The notes below the pieces were generated by a model. The model was not told where the DNA came from, did not search any database, and saw only the letters and a program-made list of their open reading frames with translations. 33,998 bases of DNA, taken from NCBI GenBank assembly GCA_049591295.1, contig JBAWEQ010000171.1:1-33998 (forward strand), written 5' to 3'. Positions 16,649 through 24,352 of this stretch are shown here, in pieces (the first letter of the stretch is position 1; the number at the start of each line of letters is the position of its first letter). The stretch comes from DTPS01 sp049591295. GTDB taxonomy: Bacteria > Acidobacteriota > UBA4820 > DSQY01. Both the position numbers and the translations under genes were made by a program.

Positions 16649-17641
16649 TCAGTGGGCCAGGAGCGGGTCGAGACCGCAGGCGAGCATGACGGCTAGGGCG
16701 AAGAGGTTGATCTGCATGAAGGCCATGCCGGGCGCGAATGCCTCCCCAGCCGCGAGCAGCTTGCGCGAGGCCCACGTCAGCCCGACGGCGCAGAGCACGA
16801 GCGCCACGACCGATGGGAGGGAGTGGACCACGTCGAAGAGGGGGAGGAGCAGGCTCGAAAAGGCGGTGGCCATCATCCAGACGCACGTGATCCGGGAGAG
16901 CTGCCCCGGAGAAAACACCTGGGTGAGCGTGGGAAAGCCGGCCTGCTCGTACTGATCGCCGTACTTGAGCAACAGGAGCCAGAAGTGCGGGATCTGCCAG
17001 ACGAAGAAGAAAAAGCTGAGCGCCAGCAGACCGCCGTCCGCCAGGCGACCGCCGCCCGCAACCCAGCCGATGGCCGGGGGGATGGCACCGATGATGGATC
17101 CTGGAACCACCGCGAAGGCGGTGACCCTCTTGAGAGGCGTGTAGAGAAGATTGTAGGAGGCCACGGCGGCGGCGCCCAGGAGCGCGCAGAGAGCGCCAAC
17201 TCCCAGCAGCAGGACCGCGTCGCCCCCCACCAGCAGAAGGAGGGAGACCAGGAGTCCGCCCGAGGGCGTGATCAGGCCCGCCGGTATGGGCCTCCTCCGC
17301 GTGCGCGCCATGAGCGCGTCGGTCTTCCACTCCTGGACCTCGTTGAGGGCCCCGGCGCCGCAGGAGAGCAGGAGGGTCCCCGCGAGGGCCACGAGCATCT
17401 CCCAGTGGAGGGAGCGGGCCGCGAGCAGGTAGCCCGTGCCCGCCGAGAAGGTGGAGAGGACGGCGATGTTGAACTTGGTCAGGACGCGGAGCAGGCCGAG
17501 GGAGCCCCGGATGTCCCGCGTCAGGCTGCTCGGCTGGCCCGAGTCCATCGCCTCCGAAGGCTGATCGGCATCCCTTCTTCGCGCCGCGGGGAGCGCCGCC
17601 TCCCGGCTCCAGATCGCTGCCCTCGTCCTCACGTCCGCCAT
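16649..17641 (-). CDS. ctaB: Protoheme IX farnesyltransferase (heme O synthase)
   Basis: A 330-residue UbiA-family membrane prenyltransferase with about eight to nine helices; it adds farnesyl to heme B to make heme O, the precursor of the heme A needed by the neighbouring oxidase. The first Asp-rich type motif is N100-x7-D108 followed by LMARTRRRPIP; the second region is KYGDQYEQAGFP. The N-terminal 45 residues are a charged cytoplasmic extension; M32 is a possible alternative start, but GGGAGG before the ATG at 17641 supports the longer form. It lies 11 bases after ctaC. Heme A synthase (ctaA) is not in the window. Confidence 0.93.
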   Translation of the reverse strand: MADVRTRAAIWSREAALPAARRRDADQPSEAMDSGQPSSLTRDIRGSLGLLRVLTKFNIAVLSTFSAGTGYLLAARSLHWEMLVALAGTLLLSCGAGALNEVQEWKTDALMARTRRRPIPAGLITPSGGLLVSLLLLVGGDAVLLLGVGALCALLGAAAVASYNLLYTPLKRVTAFAVVPGSIIGAIPPAIGWVAGGGRLADGGLLALSFFFFVWQIPHFWLLLLKYGDQYEQAGFPTLTQVFSPGQLSRITCVWMMATAFSSLLLPLFDVVHSLPSVVALVLCAVGLTWASRKLLAAGEAFAPGMAFMQINLFALAVMLACGLDPLLAH

Positions 17642-17652
17642 CGTGCCTCCCG

Positions 17653-18561
17653 CTACTTCAGCGTCTTGATATAGGCCATGATGTCGTTGACGTCCTGGGC
17701 CGACAGGTCTTTCTGGACCGGCATGACGCTGGGCGGGAAGCCCTGCACGATGTCAGCGTTGGGGTCCAGGATGGAGCGCTTCAGGTAGTCGTCATCGGCC
17801 TTGACGGTGCGCGTCTGGCCGTTCGTGGCCACCGTCACCTCCGAGTCGTAGAGCCCCTTCCACGTGGGGCCCACGATCCTGATCCCGGTGATGCTGTGGC
17901 AGCCTATGCAGCCCTTGGTCTTGTAGAGGAGCTCCCCGTGGGCGGGACCGGAGGCGGCCTCCTGGGTGCTGTACCACTCCTTGAACTTGTCTCCCGGCAT
18001 GATGACCACTCTGGCCATCATCAGGGGGTGTCCCTGGCCACAGTAGCTGGAACAGAGCAGGTCGTAGGTGCCCAGTTCGGTAGGGTCGAACCAGGCGTAG
18101 TTGTGCTTGTCAGGCACCACGTCCTCCTTCACGCCGAAGGCCGGGATGAAGAAGCCGTGGATCACGTCTAGCGAATGGAGGTCGCAGCGCACGGGGGTGT
18201 CGATGGGGAGCCGAAGCTCGCTGCTCACCTTGCCGTTCGGGTACTTGAAGGACCAGGACCACTGGCGCCCCGTCACCTCCACCTGCATGGCGTCGCGGGG
18301 CACCTCCCGCATCTGCTCCCAGCGCGTCCATCCGAAGTAGAACATGGAGAGGAACAGGAGCGTGGGGATGATGGTCCAGGTGGCCTCCAGGGCCACATTG
18401 CCGTGGATGTCCTTGGGCCTGGGGTTCCTGCTCCGGCTGTAGCGGACGACGAAATAGATCATCGTCGCCGTGATGCCCACCAGGAAAATGGCGGAGAGGG
18501 CCACGATGTAGATGAAGACGTGAGTGACGCTCTCGGTCAAGCTCGTGCTGGCTGGATTCAT
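17653..18561 (-). CDS. ctaC: Cytochrome c oxidase subunit II with fused heme c (caa3 type)
   Basis: A 302-residue protein with two N-terminal membrane helices (about 12-40 and 60-78), the CuA cupredoxin domain (about 90-190; aromatic WSWSF at 101-105) and a C-terminal cytochrome c domain with CIGCH (C218, C221, H222) and axial M280. CuA ligands are H135, C170, C174, H178 and M181. The position between the cysteines that is usually glutamate is S172; in aa3 oxidases that residue ligates through its backbone carbonyl, so function may be kept. The fused heme c takes electrons from complex III-side cytochromes. The gene sits after ctaF rather than at the front of the cluster, six bases after its stop. 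No cleavable signal peptide is evident. Confidence 0.96.
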   Translation of the reverse strand: MNPASTSLTESVTHVFIYIVALSAIFLVGITATMIYFVVRYSRSRNPRPKDIHGNVALEATWTIIPTLLFLSMFYFGWTRWEQMREVPRDAMQVEVTGRQWSWSFKYPNGKVSSELRLPIDTPVRCDLHSLDVIHGFFIPAFGVKEDVVPDKHNYAWFDPTELGTYDLLCSSYCGQGHPLMMARVVIMPGDKFKEWYSTQEAASGPAHGELLYKTKGCIGCHSITGIRIVGPTWKGLYDSEVTVATNGQTRTVKADDDYLKRSILDPNADIVQGFPPSVMPVQKDLSAQDVNDIMAYIKTLK

Positions 18562-18567
18562 GGACCG

Positions 18568-18873
18568 CTACCTCAGGGCCACATCGAGAAAGGTCAGTCC
18601 GAGGAAGATGATGATGATGCACAGCGTCACCATCAGCATGATCCTGAAGAGGGTCTTCTCGTACTTCAGGTGCATGAAGAAGAAGACCACGAGGGCCGCC
18701 TTGAGCGGGCTGATGATGAAGGCCGCCAGGGAGTTCCATCGCCCTCCGCCCATGTGGAGCAGGGAGATGGAGGAGAGCAGGAGCGTGAGCCCCACCAGGG
18801 CCGCCCACACCAGGGCGTAGGTTGTGTAGCTGACGACGTGGATCTCTTCGGTCGTTTCGTGAGCCACGGCCAT
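18568..18873 (-). CDS. ctaF: Cytochrome c oxidase subunit IV, prokaryotic type
   Basis: A 101-residue protein with three membrane helices and the segment SPLKAALVVFFFMHLKYE, typical of the small CtaF/CyoD-like subunit that stabilises the oxidase. The called ATG at 18873 abuts the G-run of the ribosome-binding site; a GTG two codons later at 18867 has better spacing (AAGGGGGG, then about six bases) and may be the true start. It lies between ctaE and ctaC with six-base gaps on both sides. Confidence 0.88.
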   Translation of the reverse strand: MAVAHETTEEIHVVSYTTYALVWAALVGLTLLLSSISLLHMGGGRWNSLAAFIISPLKAALVVFFFMHLKYEKTLFRIMLMVTLCIIIIFLGLTFLDVALR

Positions 18874-18879
18874 CCCCCC

Positions 18880-19515
18880 TTACGCCGCCAAATAGAAGAG
18901 CGGAAGCAGGAAGATCCAGATGATGTCCACGAGGTGCCAGTACAGCGCGGCGTTCTCCAGGAAGACGAAGTGCTCCTGGGTGACCTTTCCGCGCGCCATC
19001 AGAATGAGCGCGGCGGTGAGCACGGCGATGCCGGCGATGACGTGCAGGCCGTGCAGCCCCGTCATGACGTAGTAGAGCGAAAAGAAAAGCTGTTCCCCCG
19101 GTTTGCCCTGGAGCAGATGGGAATGCGGGAAGTAGCCTTGGCGGATGTGGCCGCTCCACTCCACCGCCTTGACGATCATGAAGGCCACGCCGGTCAGAAT
19201 GGTCGTCCCCACGAGCCCCATGGCCAGCTTCCTTCGGCCCCGCTGGAGAGCCGTGATGGAGCTGGCCACGGCGAAGCTGCCCGTGAGCAGGACCAGCGTG
19301 TTGGCCACCCCCAGGAAGGCATCCATGTGGCCGCCGCCCGCGCTGAAGGCTCGCGGATGATCGGCCCTGTACATGGCGTACAGGACGAACAGCCCGCCGA
19401 AGAGCATGCACTCCGAGAAGAGGAAGAGCCACATGCCGAGCTTGGCGCCCTCGTAGTCCCTGTGTTCCTCGTGGGCGTGTTCGGCCCGCCCCGCTTCCGC
19501 AGCCACGTCGCTCAT
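18880..19515 (-). CDS. ctaE: Cytochrome c oxidase subunit III
   Basis: A 211-residue membrane protein with five helices, as in short bacterial subunit III. Typical segments are KLGMWLFLFSECMLFGGLF, with the conserved glutamate, then SLYYVMTGLHGLHVIAG and LENAALYWHLVDIIWIFLLPLFYL. It supports subunit I and proton uptake. Its ATG overlaps the ctaD stop (ATGA), so the two are translationally coupled. Confidence 0.95.
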   Translation of the reverse strand: MSDVAAEAGRAEHAHEEHRDYEGAKLGMWLFLFSECMLFGGLFVLYAMYRADHPRAFSAGGGHMDAFLGVANTLVLLTGSFAVASSITALQRGRRKLAMGLVGTTILTGVAFMIVKAVEWSGHIRQGYFPHSHLLQGKPGEQLFFSLYYVMTGLHGLHVIAGIAVLTAALILMARGKVTQEHFVFLENAALYWHLVDIIWIFLLPLFYLAA

Positions 19516-21143
19516 GTTGCGAACGCTCCTTCAAAGTCATAGGCCTTTTCGGGAATCGTGGGGGGTTCAAGGAAGTTCTCGGTGGGCGGAGGCGAGGGGA
19601 TCTGCCACTCGAGCGTCACGCCGCCCCACGGGTTCTCGCCGGCCTTTTCGCCCTTGAACACGGACACGATCAGGTTGGTGAAGACCACCAGGATCCCCGC
19701 GATCATGATCCAAGAGCCCACCGTGGCGATCACGTGGGGCGTCTGAAACCGCGGGAGGTAAAAGGCATAGCGGCGGGGCATCCCCATGACGCCGAGCACG
19801 AACATGGTGAAGTAGAGGAGGTTGAAGCCCGTGAACAGGAGGGCCCAGCCGATGTACGCCGCGCTCCGGTTGTACATCCGGCCGAACATCTTCGGTAGCC
19901 AGTAGTGCAGGGCGCCGAAAAAGGCGAAGGCCGCCCCGCCGAAGATCACGTAATGGAAGTGGGCCACCACGAAGTAGGTATCGTGAAGCATGACGTTCAA
20001 GGCCAGGGCGCCGAGAATCAAGCCGGTCAGGCCGCCCACGGAGAAGAGAAAGATGAAGCTCAGGGCGTAGAGCATGGGCGGTTCGAGCGCGATGGAGCCC
20101 TTGTAGAGCGTCGCCGTCCAGTTGAAGACCTTGATGGCGCTGGGCACGGCCACCAGGAAGGTGAGAAGCGAGAAGACCGTGGCCGCCGCGTCGCTGAGCC
20201 CCGAGGTGAACATGTGGTGCGCCCAGACGAGCGAGCCCAACAGGGCTATGCCCATGGAGGACCAGACGATGGCGGTGTAGCCGAAGATGGTCCTGTGCGC
20301 GAAGGTGGGGATCATCTCCGAGATGAGGCCCATGGCGGGCAGGATCATGATGTAGACCGCGGGGTGGGAGTACATCCAGAAGAGGTGCTGGTAAAGGAGC
20401 GGATCGCCGCCCATGGCCGGGTTGAAGATGCCCACGTGGAAGATCCTCTCCACGAAGATCAGCAGCATGGTGATGCCCAGCACCGGCGTGGCCAGGACCT
20501 GCACCCACGAGGTGGCGTAGAGGGCCCACGGGAACAGGGGCATCTTGAACCAGCCCATGCCCGGCGCCCGCATCCTGTGCATGGTCGTGATGAAGTTGAT
20601 TCCCGTGATGATCGAGGAGAACCCCAGCACGAAGACGCCGAAGACCGCCATGGGGATGTCGGCGTGCGTCCTCAGACTGTAGGGGGCGTAGAAGGTCCAG
20701 CCCGTGTCCGGCAGGCCGCTTCCGAAGAGGGAGGCGAGGGCGATGACCGCCCCGGCCACGTAGAGCCACCAGGAGAGCAGGTTGAGCCTCGGGAAGGCCA
20801 CGTCCTTGGCGCCGATCATGATGGGCATGAAGAAGTTGCCCAGGGATCCGGGGACGGCCGGAATGATGAAGAGGAAGATCATGATCACCCCGTGCAGGGT
20901 GAACAGGGCGTTGTAGTAGTCCGCGTTCTTGAAGAGCTCGCCGTGGGGCGAGAGCATCTGCAAGCGCATGAGGAAGCCCAGCGACATCCCCACGAAGAAG
21001 AAAGACAGCGTGGAGACTAGGTAGAGGATGCCGATCCGCTTGTGGTCCGTGGAGAAGATCCAGCCGAAGATGCCACCGAACCGGCCGTGATCCTCCAGAT
21101 AGCTCACCGCGCCGGGGCGCGCTGGCGCTTCGGAAGTCGTCAT
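19512..21143 (-). CDS. ctaD: Cytochrome c oxidase subunit I, A2-type heme-copper oxidase
   Basis: A 543-residue protein with twelve membrane helices, the catalytic O2-reducing and proton-pumping subunit. Heme a ligands are H84 (LFTLHG) and H397; heme a3 ligand is H395 (AHFH). CuB ligands are H260, H309 and H310; Y264 would be cross-linked to H260. The helix VI motif is YSHPAVY rather than GHPEVY, so the D-channel glutamate is absent and the Tyr-Ser pair marks the A2 subfamily, as in the Rhodothermus and Thermus caa3 enzymes. K338 is in the expected loop region after the CuB histidines. The ATG overlaps the SCO gene stop (ATGA). Confidence 0.97.
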   Translation of the reverse strand: MTTSEAPARPGAVSYLEDHGRFGGIFGWIFSTDHKRIGILYLVSTLSFFFVGMSLGFLMRLQMLSPHGELFKNADYYNALFTLHGVIMIFLFIIPAVPGSLGNFFMPIMIGAKDVAFPRLNLLSWWLYVAGAVIALASLFGSGLPDTGWTFYAPYSLRTHADIPMAVFGVFVLGFSSIITGINFITTMHRMRAPGMGWFKMPLFPWALYATSWVQVLATPVLGITMLLIFVERIFHVGIFNPAMGGDPLLYQHLFWMYSHPAVYIMILPAMGLISEMIPTFAHRTIFGYTAIVWSSMGIALLGSLVWAHHMFTSGLSDAAATVFSLLTFLVAVPSAIKVFNWTATLYKGSIALEPPMLYALSFIFLFSVGGLTGLILGALALNVMLHDTYFVVAHFHYVIFGGAAFAFFGALHYWLPKMFGRMYNRSAAYIGWALLFTGFNLLYFTMFVLGVMGMPRRYAFYLPRFQTPHVIATVGSWIMIAGILVVFTNLIVSVFKGEKAGENPWGGVTLEWQIPSPPPTENFLEPPTIPEKAYDFEGAFAT

Positions 21144-21979
21144 GTTCGAGACCTCGCCTCTCCATGCTTGGCCTTGCGGTTGGGGTTCGTGAACACCAGG
21201 AACGCCACGAAAGCGAGTGCCGACAAGATGACCGCCACGCCCGAGAGGGCCATGACCCTCGAAACGAGCACGCTGCCCTTGGGCCGGATGCTGAAGCAGG
21301 AGAGGAGCTCGCCCACGATCCTGCTGCCCGTCTTCTCCTTGGCCGCTTCTCCGATGGCCATCTGGAGGGCCGAGGGCACGTAGCTGACGCCGTAGAGGTA
21401 CTGGACCACCTTGCCCTTCGGGCTGAGCACGATGAGGGTGGCGGGGTGGATGTACATGTCCTGGTCCTTCTGGTAGCTGAAGCCCACTGCGTCGGTGACC
21501 TTGTCGATGTCGGCCTTGTCGCCCGAGAGGAAGAGCCAGTCCTTCGGCTGGATGGGCTTTTTGACGAGGGCCATGTAGTTGCGCTTCTTGTCCGCCAGGA
21601 TCTGCGGCGTGTCCGTGGGATCGAAGCTGATGGAGATGATCTGATAGTCCTTGCCCGGATCGAGGGGCATCCGGTTCACAACGCCCGCCACCCCCTCCAG
21701 CAGGCGGGGGCAGATGCCGGCGCACCGCGAGTAGAAGAGGGCGAGCACCGTGGGCTTGGTCATGACCTGCCCGAGGGTCACCTCGCGGCCCTGCGAGTCG
21801 GTGAACTTGGCGTCGAGGGGGACCTGGGCGCCCAGCTTCTCGGTAACGCCCTCGACGGTGATCTTGCCTGGGGCCTGGGCCATGACCGCGGCCGCCATCA
21901 TGAGCCCGAGGCCCGCCGTCCATAGCACCCGCAATGCGCCGCGGCCCGAACGCACCACTCTCTGTTCTTCTCTCTTCAT
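21140..21979 (-). CDS. SCO1/SenC-family copper chaperone
   Basis: A 279-residue protein with an N-terminal signal or anchor (about 16-35), a thioredoxin-like SCO domain, and a C-terminal membrane helix (about 242-264). Copper-binding residues are C86 and C90 (CAGIC) and H178 (YIHP). SCO proteins supply copper or reducing power for CuA assembly in subunit II. It is the first gene of the cox cluster and overlaps ctaD by four bases. The C-terminal helix is uncommon among classical SCO1 proteins. The ribosome-binding site is weak (AGGTGA at long spacing). Confidence 0.9.
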   Translation of the reverse strand: MKREEQRVVRSGRGALRVLWTAGLGLMMAAAVMAQAPGKITVEGVTEKLGAQVPLDAKFTDSQGREVTLGQVMTKPTVLALFYSRCAGICPRLLEGVAGVVNRMPLDPGKDYQIISISFDPTDTPQILADKKRNYMALVKKPIQPKDWLFLSGDKADIDKVTDAVGFSYQKDQDMYIHPATLIVLSPKGKVVQYLYGVSYVPSALQMAIGEAAKEKTGSRIVGELLSCFSIRPKGSVLVSRVMALSGVAVILSALAFVAFLVFTNPNRKAKHGEARSRT

Positions 21980-22251
21980 GGTCCAACGTCACCTAGGAAT
22001 CGCGTGTACTGCTCATATATTTGGGGGACGGGCCGCCGCCGCCGGCGCCCCTTCGGGAAGGTTCGCTCTTCCCGCCCTGCCGTCCGATTCAACTTCCCGC
22101 GCCTGCGCTCGTGGGCCCGTTCCGCTTCCCCTTCAATCCTTCGGGAGAGGCTCCCTCACCCGCCGCGGGGCTCGCATGGATAGTGAAACAGCCGATGAAC
22201 GAGATTATTCGCCCGCACGGGGGCGGTCCTGGTTGCGCGCCACCCCTGCCC
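21980..22251. other. Gap between the act and cox gene groups
   Basis: A 272-base stretch without a credible gene. A weak hairpin (CGCCC 22210-22214 with GGGCG 22221-22225) near the end of the upstream gene could terminate some transcripts. ATATATGAG around 22010-22018 on the minus strand is the only -10-like AT-rich patch before sco, with no good -35. The cox genes may therefore have their own promoter or be reached by read-through. Confidence 0.35.
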
Positions 22252-23184
22252 TCAAGCCCCGTCCCGACGGGCCTGCGGCTGGGGTGCCGTGCCCTCTGGG
22301 CCCGCCAGGCTGACCAGCTCTTGCTGGAAGAGCTTCCACTGCCGGGCATCCAGCCCCGCCACGCCCGGGTCCAGGCCGTTGTTGGGCGGGTCCGCCACGG
22401 CAGCGCGAACGAGGGCATCCAGGTTGCTCTGCCAACCGGGGACCTGGGCCAGGACCCGCGCTGCTCGGCCAGGGTCCGTGACGAGCCTTCGGACGAGCCG
22501 CGCCCCTTCGCTGCCGTCATCGAGCGGAGGCATGGGGATGGCGGGGGGCCGCTTGTAGTCGGCCGCCATGTGCTTCATCACGGTGGGAACCGCGACCTTG
22601 CTCGGCTCCTCGCTCCCCTTCGAGAGGCTGAACTCCTTGTCCAGCGCCGCGATCTGCTGCGGCGTATCCTTGCCGTGGTCGAAGTGGCCGAGGGACTGCA
22701 CGTAGTGGGCGAGAGCGAAGCGGTCCATGGGCGACAGGGTGTCGTAGGAGGCCATGCCCGTCCCCGCTACCCCTTTCGAGAGGGTTCGGTAAATGTCGGC
22801 GATGGTGTAGCCGTTGGTCCAGCCGTTGGGGCTCGTGAAATTGCGCGGCTTCGGATTGAAGGCCACGGCCGCCGGCCCGTTTCCCTGGCCCGCCGGGCCG
22901 TGGCAGGCCACGCAGTTGGCCTGGAAGAGCTTCTCTCCCTGGGCCACCGCCTTGGGCGTGGATTGGAAGGCGTCGTCCAGGTCTATCCCGGGCTTCTGGT
23001 TGCCTTTCACGGTGGGAAAGATGGTGGGATCCGAGGGGACCGCCGTGGCCTCCCTCCATTCCTTCTGCTGCTTGGAGATGAGGCCGCCCTTGGGCAGGAG
23101 CATGAAACCGAGGATCGCATAGAGGCCGGCCAGCACGAGGACCAGCGCTACCACGGAAAGGGCCTGCTGCTGCTTCTTGTTCAT
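22252..23184 (-). CDS. Membrane-anchored monoheme cytochrome c with extra C-terminal region
   Basis: A 310-residue protein: an N-terminal membrane anchor (about 8-30), a cytochrome c domain (about 75-170) with CVACH (91-95) and probable axial M144 (TGMASY), then about 135 residues of unrecognised sequence (about 175-310), proline-rich near PPAIPMPPLDDG and ending in a likely helical part. It lies 16 bases after actF and is the last gene before the cox group, so it may shuttle electrons between alternative complex III and the caa3 oxidase or be a subunit of either. The tail shows no further CxxCH. Confidence 0.87.
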   Translation of the reverse strand: MNKKQQQALSVVALVLVLAGLYAILGFMLLPKGGLISKQQKEWREATAVPSDPTIFPTVKGNQKPGIDLDDAFQSTPKAVAQGEKLFQANCVACHGPAGQGNGPAAVAFNPKPRNFTSPNGWTNGYTIADIYRTLSKGVAGTGMASYDTLSPMDRFALAHYVQSLGHFDHGKDTPQQIAALDKEFSLSKGSEEPSKVAVPTVMKHMAADYKRPPAIPMPPLDDGSEGARLVRRLVTDPGRAARVLAQVPGWQSNLDALVRAAVADPPNNGLDPGVAGLDARQWKLFQQELVSLAGPEGTAPQPQARRDGA

Positions 23185-23200
23185 CACTCGCGCCTTTCGC

Positions 23201-24352
23201 TCAAAGCCTGAATTCCAGCCCCTCTTGCAGGAAGGGGTCGCCCACTGGAGTATCCTCGCCCTTGGCCATGGCGGCACGGGCGGCGATCAGACCCAGCGGC
23301 AGGAAGAGGAGGGCGAAGGAGAGCTCGGGCCACCCCAGCCGGACCTTCGCACCCACCGCCGGGAAGATGAGCCAGTAGAGGTCGATCAGCATGAAGGCCA
23401 GGACCCAGAGCGAGACCCACCGCAGGCGCTTGGGACTGGTCTTGGCCTTCCGGCTCACGAGAGCGAGGAACGGGACGAAGAAGTGGCCGATGCCCAGGAT
23501 GAGCGACAGCGCCAACCAGCCGCCGGTGGTCCGCTGCTTGAACCAGAAGACCTCCTCCGGCATGTCCCCGTACCACATGAGCATGTACTGGGCGAAGGCG
23601 ATGTAGCACCAGAAGACCGTGAAGGCGAAGAGGAAACCGCCGAGGTTGTAGAGATGGTCCTTCGTGATCCCCGGTAATCGTCCGCGGTTGTAAAGATACA
23701 GCGTGCCCAGCGTGGTGGCGGCGAGCCCCGACAGGAAGGTCCCCGCGAAGAGGTAGACGCCGAAGATGTCGCTGTACCAGACGGGCTCCAGGCTGGAGAT
23801 CCAGTCGAAGGCCACCGTGGTCAGCGTGAGGGCGAAGATGGCCAGCACCAGGGGCGCGTGGCGCCGAAGGCGAACGGTGATCATGGGGTCCCTGCTTCGG
23901 TCCTGCTCGAAGGAGCGCTTCACCACGAGCCGGTAGGCGAGGAACCAGAGAGCCACGCAGGCCAGGGTCCGAATGATGAAGAAGGGGGTGTTGAGCCACG
24001 CGGACTTGAGGACGACCGCCGGCACCGACGCGCCCTCGGGCTTCGCCCACGGATAGAGCACGGGCAGGCACAGGAGGGCAGCCAGCACCAGGGGCGTGAC
24101 CCACAGGGCCAGGCTGGAGAGGCGTTCGGGCACGCGCCTGAGCGGGACGCTCCAGACGGACTGGACCTGGTGCTCCAGGGCCACGATGAAGAGGCAGCCC
24201 AGACCCACGGTGATGCCGAAGACCATCCAGACGAGCCAGTTGGCCCAGAAGCGCGCCGGCCCCTCGACGAAGTAGGTGGCCGCCGCTCCCACGAATCCCA
24301 CGGCGGAAAGTAGGAGGAGGCTTCTGACCGTGGTCCCGCTTCCACTGCTCAT
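23201..24352 (-). CDS. actF: Alternative complex III subunit ActF (NrfD-like)
   Basis: A 383-residue integral membrane protein with about ten helices, the NrfD/PsrC-type subunit paired with ActC in alternative complex III (quinol:cytochrome c or HiPIP oxidoreductase). Segments such as VWYSDIFGVYLFAGTFLSG, AQYMLMWYGDMPEE and LGIGHFFVPFLALVSR fit the family. The ATG at 24352 overlaps the actDE stop (ATGA); an open frame continues upstream as a shadow. By analogy with known structures ActF is proposed to take part in proton movement. Confidence 0.92.
   Translation of the reverse strand: MSSGSGTTVRSLLLLSAVGFVGAAATYFVEGPARFWANWLVWMVFGITVGLGCLFIVALEHQVQSVWSVPLRRVPERLSSLALWVTPLVLAALLCLPVLYPWAKPEGASVPAVVLKSAWLNTPFFIIRTLACVALWFLAYRLVVKRSFEQDRSRDPMITVRLRRHAPLVLAIFALTLTTVAFDWISSLEPVWYSDIFGVYLFAGTFLSGLAATTLGTLYLYNRGRLPGITKDHLYNLGGFLFAFTVFWCYIAFAQYMLMWYGDMPEEVFWFKQRTTGGWLALSLILGIGHFFVPFLALVSRKAKTSPKRLRWVSLWVLAFMLIDLYWLIFPAVGAKVRLGWPELSFALLFLPLGLIAARAAMAKGEDTPVGDPFLQEGLEFRL

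Noticed and set aside
22177..22313. Short plus-strand ORF (MDSETADERDYSP...) between the act and cox groups
   Set aside because: No ribosome-binding site, it runs into the antisense of the cytochrome gene, and it has no family.
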